A stretch of 34,539 nt of DNA. It comes from Sedimentisphaerales bacterium (lineage in GTDB: Bacteria; Planctomycetota; Phycisphaerae; Sedimentisphaerales; Anaerohalosphaeraceae). The stretch is from the NCBI GenBank assembly GCA_016930745.1, contig JAFGGE010000121.1, forward strand, positions 1 to 34,539, given 5' to 3'. This document shows positions 15,078-23,270 of the stretch, one piece after another. Each line of letters starts with the position of its first letter. The first letter of the stretch is position 1. A program made the position numbers and the translations under genes. The notes beneath the pieces were generated by a model. That model was not told the DNA's origin, made no database searches, and saw only the letters and a list, made by a program, of their open reading frames with translations.

Positions 15078-16241
15078 TTACGGAGGGGCCATATGGGAAA
15101 AAAGCTCGACCGGCCAAAGCCCAAGACGCTCGAAGCCATCCGGCACCGGCTGTTTGAATTGAACGTAGGCCTGCACCTTACCCTTTGTGGTGTAGCTGAC
15201 CGCTTCGGAATCCGGGCCGGGGGTGAAAACGCTGTAGCCGGCCATAATACAATCCTCCAGATCGACGTGGAGTTTCCCGCTCGGCGAATGACCCTGCGTG
15301 CAAATGATGCCGGTCGATTTTCCGCCCATTTCCGGCTGAGTAAAGTTCAGCACGATCATCCGGCAGTCCTTGAACCGGGCCCGGGCGCAGTGACTGGCGT
15401 ATGATATGGCGACGGCGTTGTCGGTATGGACCAGCGTACAGTCTTCAAAGACCGCATGTGGATATTCGGGCATGGTCTTTTCCCAGCCGCCCACCAGGAC
15501 CGCCGCCGTATCGCCCACCCAGTCCAGCGCCAGAAAGTAACAGCGCCGAAACACGCTCGGCTCGTTCGGGCGGACCATCGGATAGGCTACGCCGCCGCCG
15601 AATGCCCTGCCTGTCCCCACGCAATCCTCAATCACCACGGTGAAACCTTCTCCGCTTTTGTCGGTAAGGTCAAAGAAAAAACCCCCGTCCCCGCCGGCCA
15701 CATAGAGATGACTTAGCTTCCATCGATCCCAGATAATGCTGGAAAACGTCTCTTGGTTGTTGCCGTGGGGCCAGTGCTTATCCGAGGAGCGGATCGGGCC
15801 CCACCAGTCCCAGCTCTTGAAGCCCTTTTCGGGATCGCCGGAATCAATTACCACCCAGCCCTTGGCGCCGGAGCCGAGCCGGCCGTCATAATCGCCGACC
15901 AGGGTGTTGTAGGCGCCGGGCGCTCCATTGTGGGCCGGGGCGAGATTGGCTTCCACGTAGGTATCCGGCCGCACAAGGATCCGGTGTCCACCCTGGTTAT
16001 CGGGTACGGCATCCAGTGCCGCCTGGATCGTGCGAAACGCCTTCCGCCATGTGCTGCCGTCGCTGTTGTCACCCAGCGTAGAAACATGCAGGGTAACCGG
16101 CTTTCTATCGCTTGTCCCGCCGGCCTCCGGTTCGGCGGCCATCGTTGTTCCTAAAGAAAACAGGGTTAATCCCCATAGACTCATTATCCAGGCATGACGA
16201 AACATCCCTGCAATACAGTACGAGTACAAAACCTTGAACAT
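15078..16241 (-). CDS. Secreted right-handed beta-helix (pectate-lyase-fold) protein
   Basis: The 387-aa product starts at ATG 16241 with AAAGGAAAGGA upstream and a signal peptide ending near TTMAAEPEA (residues 33-37). The mature protein opens VTLHVSTLGDNSDGSTWRKA, then FRTIQAALDAVP, the usual start of pectate-lyase-fold proteins. Recurring short strands such as VVIEDCVGTG, SVFRRCYFLAL, AVFEDCTLVH and ARFKDCRMIVL are coils of a right-handed beta-helix. I cannot identify catalytic residues or a polysaccharide substrate. It is monocistronic and convergent with the asparagine-synthase-like gene. Confidence 0.75.
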   Translation of the reverse strand: MFKVLYSYCIAGMFRHAWIMSLWGLTLFSLGTTMAAEPEAGGTSDRKPVTLHVSTLGDNSDGSTWRKAFRTIQAALDAVPDNQGGHRILVRPDTYVEANLAPAHNGAPGAYNTLVGDYDGRLGSGAKGWVVIDSGDPEKGFKSWDWWGPIRSSDKHWPHGNNQETFSSIIWDRWKLSHLYVAGGDGGFFFDLTDKSGEGFTVVIEDCVGTGRAFGGGVAYPMVRPNEPSVFRRCYFLALDWVGDTAAVLVGGWEKTMPEYPHAVFEDCTLVHTDNAVAISYASHCARARFKDCRMIVLNFTQPEMGGKSTGIICTQGHSPSGKLHVDLEDCIMAGYSVFTPGPDSEAVSYTTKGKVQAYVQFKQPVPDGFERLGLWPVELFSHMAPP

Positions 16242-16528
16242 GGTATTCCTTTCCTTTGACCAGATAATAGGAGACAGCCACTAATTACTTTCTCAAACAG
16301 GCTGGACGATCTTGTCGAGCTCCGCCGGTTTGAGGCTATCCCATCCTTGTATTCAACCTAACCGTCCGGCCCATAACTGTCAATCTGCTTCCGCAAAAGA
16401 CAAATTGACATGTCAGGGCTGTCTCATTCGTCCTGAAGAGTGGAGGATTTCCTGTGCCGGCGGGAAATCGCAAAAAAACCGGAGTACTTTCCGGGCCCAG
16501 CGCATAGATCTTATAGAAGCCGGCTTTG

Positions 16529-17128
16529 ATGAGGCCTTTGATGGCAGCCAATCCAGCAAACAAGGCAAACGGCTCTTTGGCATTCGATATCCACGATCCC
16601 GAACCATGGCGGACGGCGCTGACACGCGTGATCCCCCTTCTGTACCGGATGCTGGTTCGCCGCGGTATCCATGCCGCTCTCGCCGAGGAATTGACGCAGC
16701 GGACTGTATTCGACGCCGTACGCAAGATTCATCAGTTCGATCCGACGCGCGGCTCTTTAGAGCAATGGATGGTCGCTATCGCGCAAAATCACCTGGCTCT
16801 TGAAATGAGACAGCGCGTCCTGCGGCAAACCAAAGAGCGAGAAAGGCTCGATTCCCTTAAGCGAATGGATAAAGCTCTGCTGCCGGATGAACTGCTGGAA
16901 CAACAAGAAACACAACAACTGGTCCGGGCCGCCATGGAGCAACTGGAAGAGAAAGAACGGGAAGTGCTGCTGCTCAAGTATCACGAGGATCTTTCGGCCA
17001 GGCAAATCGCCAAAAAGATAAACTTGACCGAAAAGGCTGTGTACAACCTGCTCTATCGCGCAAGAAACCATCTGCGCGACAAACTTATAACTAGTGAGCC
17101 TCTTTTCAGAAAGGGGCCGAAACCATGA
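16529..17128 (+). CDS. ECF-type RNA polymerase sigma factor (second copy)
   Basis: The product is 199 aa from ATG 16529; ATG 16541 is also possible because no strong ribosome site settles the start. Region 2 (about 25-100) has ALAEELTQRTVFDAVRKI and GSLEQWMVAIAQNHLALEM. Region 4 (about 130-190) has LEEKEREVLLLKYHEDLSA and LTEKAVYNLLYRARNHLR. Its stop codon overlaps the start of the VWA protein gene (ATGA, 17125-17128), so the two are translationally coupled. The downstream product begins with a short cytoplasmic segment and a membrane helix, as an anti-sigma factor would. A regulatory pair is therefore likely. Confidence 0.9.
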   Translation: MRPLMAANPANKANGSLAFDIHDPEPWRTALTRVIPLLYRMLVRRGIHAALAEELTQRTVFDAVRKIHQFDPTRGSLEQWMVAIAQNHLALEMRQRVLRQTKERERLDSLKRMDKALLPDELLEQQETQQLVRAAMEQLEEKEREVLLLKYHEDLSARQIAKKINLTEKAVYNLLYRARNHLRDKLITSEPLFRKGPKP

Positions 17129-19812
17129 AATCAAAACCGATACTGGAACAAAATATCGCCCGGCTGATCAAACGAACCAGAGAGCAACCGCAACCGAGCG
17201 AGGCGTTTCGAGAAGAACTGATCGAAGAAGCCCTCCTTCGTCTTGCAATGGCCGGGCCAAAGGAAAGGACAACCATGCAAACGATACTCCAGCTTACCAC
17301 CGCCATCGCGGCCGTACTGCTCATCTCATTCGGCGTGATCCTGTTCGGGCCGCCTGATCCGACGCAAGAGTCTTTGTCCGTGAAAGACAATCAGTCCAAG
17401 TCTCCGACAGCGACAGGCTCGAAATCGACCGGACAGATTGCGAGCGACGTCAAACCAAAAACAGCAGAAATGGCCGCCCTGCCACTGGAACTGCCAAAAC
17501 CCATGTTCGTAGGCACACCTGCCAGCCTCCAGGGAGTTCCGCGTCTGGAAAAGCCGCGAAATCAGGGCCGTCCACCCTTTTACGCCCCAAAAGGCACAAC
17601 CAATGTCGCCCTGGGAAAGCCCGTCGCATCCACCGATCCCATGCCGATCATGGGGGATCTGTTTATGATCACAGACGGCGATAAGGAAGCCGCCGATGGA
17701 AGCTATGTCGAACTGGGTCCGTTCCAACAGTCGATCACTATCGATCTCGAAGCCGAATACAACATCTACGCTATTCTGTTCTGGCACTTCCACAAGCAGA
17801 CCCGTGTCTACTATGATGTCGTCGTGCAGGTCTCGACCGATCCGGACTTTATTAATGCCATAACCCTCTTTAATAATGACCATGACAACTCAGCAGGACT
17901 CGGCGCGGGAACCGATCTGCATTATGTGGAAAACAACGAAGGCAAGCTGATTGATGCCAAAGGATATACCGCCCGTTATGTTCGCCTGATTTCCCAGGGC
18001 AACACCGCCAACGATCTGAACCACTACATTGAAGTCGAGGCCTGGGGGCTCCCGACGGATGCATCAAAAAGCAAACAAGCGGTGGAGCAGAAAATCGAAC
18101 CGCTTCCAATTGTACTGCCCAAACCGATGTTTGTCGGCACGCCGGAAAATCTCCATTTACACCCTCCCCGTCCTCATTCACAAAGACAGACCGCAGAAGA
18201 TTTCCTAAAAGAACAGGTCCGTCCCTCACTCCTGTCTGATAGGACAATCAAGCCGGAGCCGCAAGCCAAAAGCCGCCCGACATTACCGCCTGCACAACCT
18301 GCTCCTCGCTCCGAACCAACGCCTCCAGCGAAACAGCCGATGGCTCATGGAGGCACAACGCCCCCGAATAGCGAGCCGGCGGATGCGATGTTTTTTCGCC
18401 ACTATGGCGTGAATGCATTCATCGATACCGAAGACGATCCCCTGTCCACCTTTGCCATTGACGTGGACACAGGCAGTTATACCATCTGCCGTTCATATCT
18501 TCGAGACGGTCATATCCCCCCCGCCGAAGCGGTGCGCGTCGAGGAATTCGTCAATTATTTCGACTATGCCTACCCGGCGCCACAGGAACAAGCATTTGCC
18601 GTTTTTGCGGATGCTGCGCAGTGGACCTTCGGCTCAGGACGAAAGAACAGCTATCTCCTGCGGATCGGAATCAAAGGTCAGCAAGTTCCGTCAGAGCTCC
18701 GCAAACCGGCGATACTGACATTTGTGATCGATGTGTCCGGCTCCATGAATCGTGAAAATCGGCTGGGACTGGTCAAGCAATCGCTGCGGATACTGGTCGA
18801 TCAATTACACCCGGACGACAGGATCGGCATTGCGACGTATGGTTCAAGAGGCCAAAAAGTGATGGATCACGTCTCCCTGCGATATCGGGATCATATCCTC
18901 TCGGTCATCGACCGTCTGAAAGCCGGCGGTTCGACATTCGCCGAAGAAGGAATCCGTATCGGTTATGAAATGGCCCAAAAAGAATTTCGGGAAGGATATA
19001 TCAATCGTGTTATTCTCTGTTCGGATGGCGTGGCCAATGTGGGAAAGACCGGACCGCAGCAGATTCTCCAAACGATACAGGAAGGGACAAAGGCCGGGAT
19101 CACCTTGTCGGCGCTGGGATTCGGAATGGGTAATTACAACGATACTTTACTGGAACAGTTAGGCGATAAGGGCAACGGCCACTACGCTTATATCGACACA
19201 CTCGGGGAGGCCCAACGCCTCTTCGGAGAAAGCCTGACAAGCATACTCCAGGTGATCGCACGGGATGTGAAGGTACAGGTGGATTTCAATCCCAAGGTGG
19301 TTCGAAGCTATCGTCTGATCGGGTATGAAAATCGGGATGTGCCCGATGACAAGTTTCGCGATGACAGGCAGGATGGAGGCGAGATCGGAGCCGGGCATGC
19401 CTGCACGGCATTGTACGAAATAAAATTGTGGGATCAGCCGCGCCATCGACTTGCTGAAATGCATATACGATACAAAGACCCTGATACGGACGAAACAATC
19501 GAGGTTGTCGCCGGGATCGGCCCTGAAGATTTCCATGAGGATTTCAACACATCACCTCTGGATCTTCAACTGGCAACAACCATTGCAGAATTCGCCGAAA
19601 TTCTTCGTAAAAGTCCCTGGGCCGGCGGAGCCACGCTGGATTCAGTACAGGAAAAAATCGAAGGAATTCAAAACCAATGGACAGGAAACAAAAATATCGA
19701 AGAACTGGCCGGCCTGATCCGCCAGGCAATCCAACTCAGGAAGAAGGAAACGACCGACGCCTTCAGTAAGGCAGAAACGTCAGAACCGGAAGATTTGATT
19801 GCCCTGCCCTGA
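17125..19812 (+). CDS. Membrane-anchored VWA protein with discoidin-like domain, coupled to a sigma factor
   Basis: The 895-aa product overlaps the sigma gene by four bases. Residues 1-50 are cytoplasmic and helical (ARLIKRTREQPQPSEAF), followed by one membrane helix (51-75). This matches the layout of an anti-sigma factor. Outside the membrane come a Pro-rich linker, an F5/8-type discoidin-like domain (about 160-310, NVALGKPVAS to YIEVEAWGLP), a second Pro-rich linker, a VWA N-terminal region (about 435-525, STFAIDVDTGSYT), and the VWA domain with MIDAS DVSGSM (Asp536). The C-terminal part (about 700-880) resembles DUF3520 of YfbK proteins. The motif LPKPMFVGTP occurs twice (123-132, 331-340). 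It may sense an external ligand and release the sigma factor, by inference. A terminator follows. Confidence 0.85.
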   Translation: MKSKPILEQNIARLIKRTREQPQPSEAFREELIEEALLRLAMAGPKERTTMQTILQLTTAIAAVLLISFGVILFGPPDPTQESLSVKDNQSKSPTATGSKSTGQIASDVKPKTAEMAALPLELPKPMFVGTPASLQGVPRLEKPRNQGRPPFYAPKGTTNVALGKPVASTDPMPIMGDLFMITDGDKEAADGSYVELGPFQQSITIDLEAEYNIYAILFWHFHKQTRVYYDVVVQVSTDPDFINAITLFNNDHDNSAGLGAGTDLHYVENNEGKLIDAKGYTARYVRLISQGNTANDLNHYIEVEAWGLPTDASKSKQAVEQKIEPLPIVLPKPMFVGTPENLHLHPPRPHSQRQTAEDFLKEQVRPSLLSDRTIKPEPQAKSRPTLPPAQPAPRSEPTPPAKQPMAHGGTTPPNSEPADAMFFRHYGVNAFIDTEDDPLSTFAIDVDTGSYTICRSYLRDGHIPPAEAVRVEEFVNYFDYAYPAPQEQAFAVFADAAQWTFGSGRKNSYLLRIGIKGQQVPSELRKPAILTFVIDVSGSMNRENRLGLVKQSLRILVDQLHPDDRIGIATYGSRGQKVMDHVSLRYRDHILSVIDRLKAGGSTFAEEGIRIGYEMAQKEFREGYINRVILCSDGVANVGKTGPQQILQTIQEGTKAGITLSALGFGMGNYNDTLLEQLGDKGNGHYAYIDTLGEAQRLFGESLTSILQVIARDVKVQVDFNPKVVRSYRLIGYENRDVPDDKFRDDRQDGGEIGAGHACTALYEIKLWDQPRHRLAEMHIRYKDPDTDETIEVVAGIGPEDFHEDFNTSPLDLQLATTIAEFAEILRKSPWAGGATLDSVQEKIEGIQNQWTGNKNIEELAGLIRQAIQLRKKETTDAFSKAETSEPEDLIALP

Positions 19813-19842
19813 AACATCTCCAATTATGCAAATCCGCAATAG

Positions 19843-19873
19843 GCCCATTGATACCCTCCAATGGGCTTTTTTT
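19843..19873 (+). terminator. Rho-independent terminator after the VWA gene
   Basis: GCCCATT (19843-19849) pairs with AATGGGC (19860-19866) and is followed by seven T. It lies 30 bases after the stop codon at 19812. Confidence 0.85.
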
Positions 19874-19984
19874 GTTGAAAAATGCCCTTAATATGGCAGG
19901 GTATAAAAATTTGCCCTTTTCTGCGCTTATTCTCGGAGGTTTCATCCGTCAATATAGTGGCTCAGGTGGCAGGAAACGGAGACT

Positions 19985-20524
19985 GTGAGAAAAAAATTTG
20001 ACGAACAACTGATTCATGCGACACTGAATGGGGATATTGAGAGTTTCGGCACTCTTGCCCGGCGATACTATTCAGCCATGGTAGCCATCGCATACAGCCG
20101 GTTGAATGATCGACATCTGGCTGAAGACGCTGCTCAGGAAGCACTGTCCAGGGCTTTGGTCAACCTGGTCATGCTACGACGGAAAGAGCGATTTGCCTTC
20201 TGGTTGGGTCGGATTACACGGAATGCGGCTGACGATATTGCCCGGCGAAAGAATATAGCCGTAGACCCGAATGAAATTGCGGCTTTCTCGCAGGAAAACA
20301 AGGATCAGAGCGAGATACAGGAGAATGTTCAACAGGCGATCCGGCAGTTAAATCCTGTATATCGAGAATTGGTCACACTGCGTTATTTTGACAGTTGTTC
20401 CTATGAAGAAATCGGGGCCGTTCTGGGACTGACGCCTGCAGCGATCAATGGGAAACTGACTCGTGCCAAACGAAAGATCGCCGAATATATGAAACGACAC
20501 GGTTTTATGGAGAACCAACCATGA
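19985..20524 (+). CDS. ECF-type RNA polymerase sigma factor (third copy)
   Basis: The 179-aa product begins at GTG 19985, with AGGAAACGGAGA just upstream. Region 2 (about 10-80) has DRHLAEDAAQEALSRALVN and FAFWLGRITRNAADDIARR. Region 4 (about 115-170) has LNPVYRELVTLRYFDSCSY and LTPAAINGKLTRAKRKI. It is the first gene of a three-gene operon: the next gene overlaps it by ATGA (20521-20524), and a secreted protein gene follows 22 bases later. The overlap suggests that the second product is its anti-sigma partner. Confidence 0.92.
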   Translation: MRKKFDEQLIHATLNGDIESFGTLARRYYSAMVAIAYSRLNDRHLAEDAAQEALSRALVNLVMLRRKERFAFWLGRITRNAADDIARRKNIAVDPNEIAAFSQENKDQSEIQENVQQAIRQLNPVYRELVTLRYFDSCSYEEIGAVLGLTPAAINGKLTRAKRKIAEYMKRHGFMENQP

Positions 20525-20955
20525 GAACCGAGAAGAAAGATATTCTTGATACTATGATGGAAAATAGCATTAAAGGCGCACGCCCTGAATTGGATTTCGA
20601 GGACTGGAAACAAACCCATCAAAATCAAATTCGTACTTTTGAGACACAGACAAAGGCCCGGCATGCATCCGGCCGGACAACCTGGAAGATGCAATGGATG
20701 AGAATTGCCGCGGCAGCCGTTTTACTTATCGCTGTGAGTTTATACGTGATCATGACAACACATTCTCCGAAAGATACCATGCGAAAATCACAAATCAATC
20801 TCTCATCGGTCTCTGAGATAAGCCTGCTGGCGTTACACGTAGCCTATGACAAAGGTGGTTTAGAGGCAGTAGACAAGCAATACAAGAAGGCATACTCCAA
20901 ATTGGGATCGCGATCCAATGGTGTTTCAATACATGAATTATTTAATGAGATGTAA
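20521..20955 (+). CDS. Probable single-pass anti-sigma-like protein
   Basis: The 144-aa product has a charged N-terminal cytoplasmic part (1-60), one membrane helix (about 61-78, RIAAAAVLLIAVSLYVIM) and a short outer segment with LLALHVAYDKGGLEAVDKQY. There is no zinc-binding HxxxCxxC motif and no recognised anti-sigma domain. The call therefore rests on its four-base overlap with an ECF sigma gene, its size and its topology. It starts at ATG 20521 and ends just before the secreted protein gene of the same operon. Confidence 0.6.
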   Translation: MRTEKKDILDTMMENSIKGARPELDFEDWKQTHQNQIRTFETQTKARHASGRTTWKMQWMRIAAAAVLLIAVSLYVIMTTHSPKDTMRKSQINLSSVSEISLLALHVAYDKGGLEAVDKQYKKAYSKLGSRSNGVSIHELFNEM

Positions 20956-20977
20956 AAATGCCGGAAAGGAAAACCGT

Positions 20978-22138
20978 ATGAAACATAATACAAAAAATAC
21001 ATGTTCTGTTATTGTCGCACTCACTGTAGCGGCATTCATAATATCACAAGCGGATGTACTGGCGTATCCACCTGATAATGCGGCGGTACTTTTCTACAAA
21101 ACCTGCCTGACCTATAAGCATACGGAGGGCGATCTGGCAGAAACCGTAGCGGATGTGGCGGCCTGTAAAGTCGAGCCCACTGACGAAGTCATCCACTATA
21201 TTAAGGAGGAGGTCAACACCATCAAGATTCTTGCCGAGGCCGGCCGGATTGAGGCATGTGACTGGGGGAATGACTACCGTGAGGGATTTAACCTGGAATT
21301 ACCGGTCCTGTCCAACATGCGAAATCTTGCAAGGATTGTCCTTGCCGATGCCGTTATCCATATCCGCGAGAAGGATTGGAATATGGCCATCCAACGATGT
21401 GAGACAGCCTATGCCATGGCTCGTCACATTCGGACCGATGCCACCCTCATTCATAATCTTGTCGGTATTGCTTTGGAAGCTTTGACCAATAAGGTTGTAA
21501 CGAAAACACTGGCTGAAATGCCTGTAGATCGGATTCTTCTGGAAAAGATTGAGCGGCAACTGGAGCAGGTTGCCACCAACAATCAGACAATGCGGAATTG
21601 CATCGAACTGGAGAAGAATGTCGTCGTTAAATATACATCTCTCGAAGACATGCGAAAGATGTTTGCCAACAGCGACGCTTCCGAAGAAGAACGATCGCAG
21701 TTGACAGAGGAAAACTTCCAAAAAAGTAAAGTCTACTATGAATTGCATCTCAATCGTCTAATGGAGGCATTCTCTCTTGCCTATCCCGAAGGAACAGCTC
21801 AGATCAATAAGCTTAATGAACAGATCAATAAGGATGCGGAAACCCTTCCCGCCGCCGCCATGGCCCTCACTGTAATCCCGGCAATGGAAAAATGCTTCAG
21901 CCTCGAGATCAGGAGTCGTACGGATAACAACGCCATGCAGGTTGCTATTGAGCTGTACAAAATCAGGGCAAACCGTGGCCGATTGCCGCGAAGATTACCG
22001 CCGGATCTACCAAAAGATTTGTTCAGCGGAAAGGATTTTGACTATGAGATCACGGATGAAGGTTTTATCCTTCGCTGTAAAGGAGAAGACATAGCCAAGA
22101 ACCTTATTCATGAGTACAGATTCACAGTAGATAAGTAA
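20978..22138 (+). CDS. Secreted protein of unknown function in the third sigma operon
   Basis: The 386-aa product starts at ATG 20978 with GGAAAGGAAAA upstream; a longer in-frame start overlapping the previous gene is less likely. The first 29 residues are a signal peptide (ending near ADVLA-YPP). The mature protein is mostly helical: AVLFYKTCLTYKHTEG, then DWNMAIQRCETAYAMARHI, a pattern similar to helical-repeat proteins. A C-terminal part with RLPPDLPKDLFSGKDFDYEI resembles the end of many planctomycete secreted proteins. I do not recognise a family. It ends at the bidirectional terminator 22167-22195. Confidence 0.65.
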   Translation: MKHNTKNTCSVIVALTVAAFIISQADVLAYPPDNAAVLFYKTCLTYKHTEGDLAETVADVAACKVEPTDEVIHYIKEEVNTIKILAEAGRIEACDWGNDYREGFNLELPVLSNMRNLARIVLADAVIHIREKDWNMAIQRCETAYAMARHIRTDATLIHNLVGIALEALTNKVVTKTLAEMPVDRILLEKIERQLEQVATNNQTMRNCIELEKNVVVKYTSLEDMRKMFANSDASEEERSQLTEENFQKSKVYYELHLNRLMEAFSLAYPEGTAQINKLNEQINKDAETLPAAAMALTVIPAMEKCFSLEIRSRTDNNAMQVAIELYKIRANRGRLPRRLPPDLPKDLFSGKDFDYEITDEGFILRCKGEDIAKNLIHEYRFTVDK

Positions 22139-22166
22139 TCCTTATCCCTGTCATAAGGCAATCCCT

Positions 22167-22195
22167 AAAAGGCCTATCATTTCGATGGGCCTTTT
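22167..22195. terminator. Bidirectional terminator between convergent genes
   Basis: AAAAGGCCTATC (22167-22178) pairs with GATGGGCCTTTT (22184-22195) with one wobble pair, followed by T-rich sequence on the plus strand and TTTT on the minus strand. The stop codon of the minus-strand acyltransferase gene (22179-22177) lies inside it. Confidence 0.8.
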
Positions 22196-23136
22196 TCCTT
22201 TCGTTCCTCACGGGGCCGGGTCTTCCAGCGGCGATGGAGCCACCAGTACTGGCCGGGATCGTCACGAATAAACTCTTCCATCGATCGTGTGTATTCCTGC
22301 GTGATCCAGGTCAGTGGATCGTCTTGATCCTGCCATTCCTGGGGCCAGATGATGCGCTGGATGCCGATTTCAAAGAAAAAATCGTTTCCGCGTCGTCGCG
22401 AAAAGCCGACGCCGATAGGCATATTATACTGCATGGCCAGCAGCGCGATGCTCTTGTAGGAACTGGCCTTTCGCCCGAAGAAATCCACGAACACGCCCTT
22501 CTTGCCCGCATCCTGATCGGCGATAAAACACAATGTGGCATGCCGCCGCATGATTTGCTCCATCTTCTCGGTGGCGCCTTTTTTATCGATGATTTTCTGG
22601 CCGACTCGCTCTCGAACCCCATACAGCCAGCGGTTGATATACCGGTTGTCCAGCGGACGGGCGATACTGTACACCTCAAATCCGAATAATCCCATCAGGT
22701 AACCGACAATCTCAAAATTGGCGTAATGGCCGGCAACGAAGATAAATCCCTGACCGGCCTGCATCTGCCATTTGACCTTTTCGATGTTGTGATACATGGA
22801 ATACCGGTCCCATGTGTCGCGTTTCACCAAACGAGGGGTAAACAGAACATCGATTACCAGCATCACAAGCTGCTCAAACGATCGCTGCCCGATCTGCTCA
22901 TGCCATGCCGGCTCCTTGTCCGGGTAGGCCGCCCGAAGATTGTCCAGCGCCCGCTGCCGGCCTCGATGATAATGCCTCCACAGCAACCGACCGAGAAAAC
23001 AGGCAAACCGAAGATTGGTCCGGACGGGAAAACAATAGAGAATCGCCACCGCCGCCCGCATGGCGGCGTACCCCAGCCAGTCGAAAACGATGTTGGACTT
23101 TCTTTTTTTTCTTTTTTTGTCGGATTTTTCCGCCAT
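22177..23136 (-). CDS. Lauroyl/myristoyl acyltransferase-like (LpxL/HtrB family)
   Basis: The 319-aa product starts MAEKSDKKRKKRKSN at ATG 23136, which lies 35 bases after a good promoter -10 box; longer in-frame starts would lie upstream of the promoter. Residues about 20-45 are hydrophobic (membrane anchor). The catalytic HxxxxE motif is present in GHYANFEI (His137, Glu142). RPLDNRYINRWLYGVRER and CFIADQDAGKKGVFVDFFGR are further LpxL signatures. The family transfers an acyl chain from acyl-ACP to lipid A precursors at the inner membrane. Related enzymes acylate other lipids, so the substrate here is inferred. A SppA-like gene is transcribed divergently. Confidence 0.85.
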   Translation of the reverse strand: MAEKSDKKRKKRKSNIVFDWLGYAAMRAAVAILYCFPVRTNLRFACFLGRLLWRHYHRGRQRALDNLRAAYPDKEPAWHEQIGQRSFEQLVMLVIDVLFTPRLVKRDTWDRYSMYHNIEKVKWQMQAGQGFIFVAGHYANFEIVGYLMGLFGFEVYSIARPLDNRYINRWLYGVRERVGQKIIDKKGATEKMEQIMRRHATLCFIADQDAGKKGVFVDFFGRKASSYKSIALLAMQYNMPIGVGFSRRRGNDFFFEIGIQRIIWPQEWQDQDDPLTWITQEYTRSMEEFIRDDPGQYWWLHRRWKTRPREERKEKGPSK

Positions 23137-23170
23137 GGAAGGAGCCCCTATCCTGTACGAATCCGGACGT

Positions 23171-23198
23171 ATTATGGAAGGAACTGCATTTCTGTCAA
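23171..23198 (-). promoter_or_regulatory. Promoter of the LpxL-like gene
   Basis: On the minus strand a perfect TTGACA (23198-23193) is separated by 16 bases from CATAAT (23176-23171), five of six. It is 35 bases before the start at 23136. It stands back to back with the SppA promoter, the two -35 boxes being 10 bases apart. Confidence 0.6.
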
Positions 23199-23208
23199 GG
23201 GTTTGGAT

Positions 23209-23238
23209 TTGACAGAGTGACAAGGTTCCGGATAGGAT
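23209..23238 (+). promoter_or_regulatory. Promoter of the SppA-like gene
   Basis: Perfect TTGACA (23209-23214), an 18-base spacer and TAGGAT (23233-23238, four of six). The start codon at 23271 follows 32 bases later. Confidence 0.5.
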
Positions 23239-23270
23239 GCAGTATCCAATGATTCTGAAAGGAACCGACG

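Noticed and set aside
16404..16440. A TTGACA box upstream of the second sigma factor gene
   Set aside because: No acceptable -10 box lies 16-18 bases further on; only a small palindrome TGACATGTCA is present.
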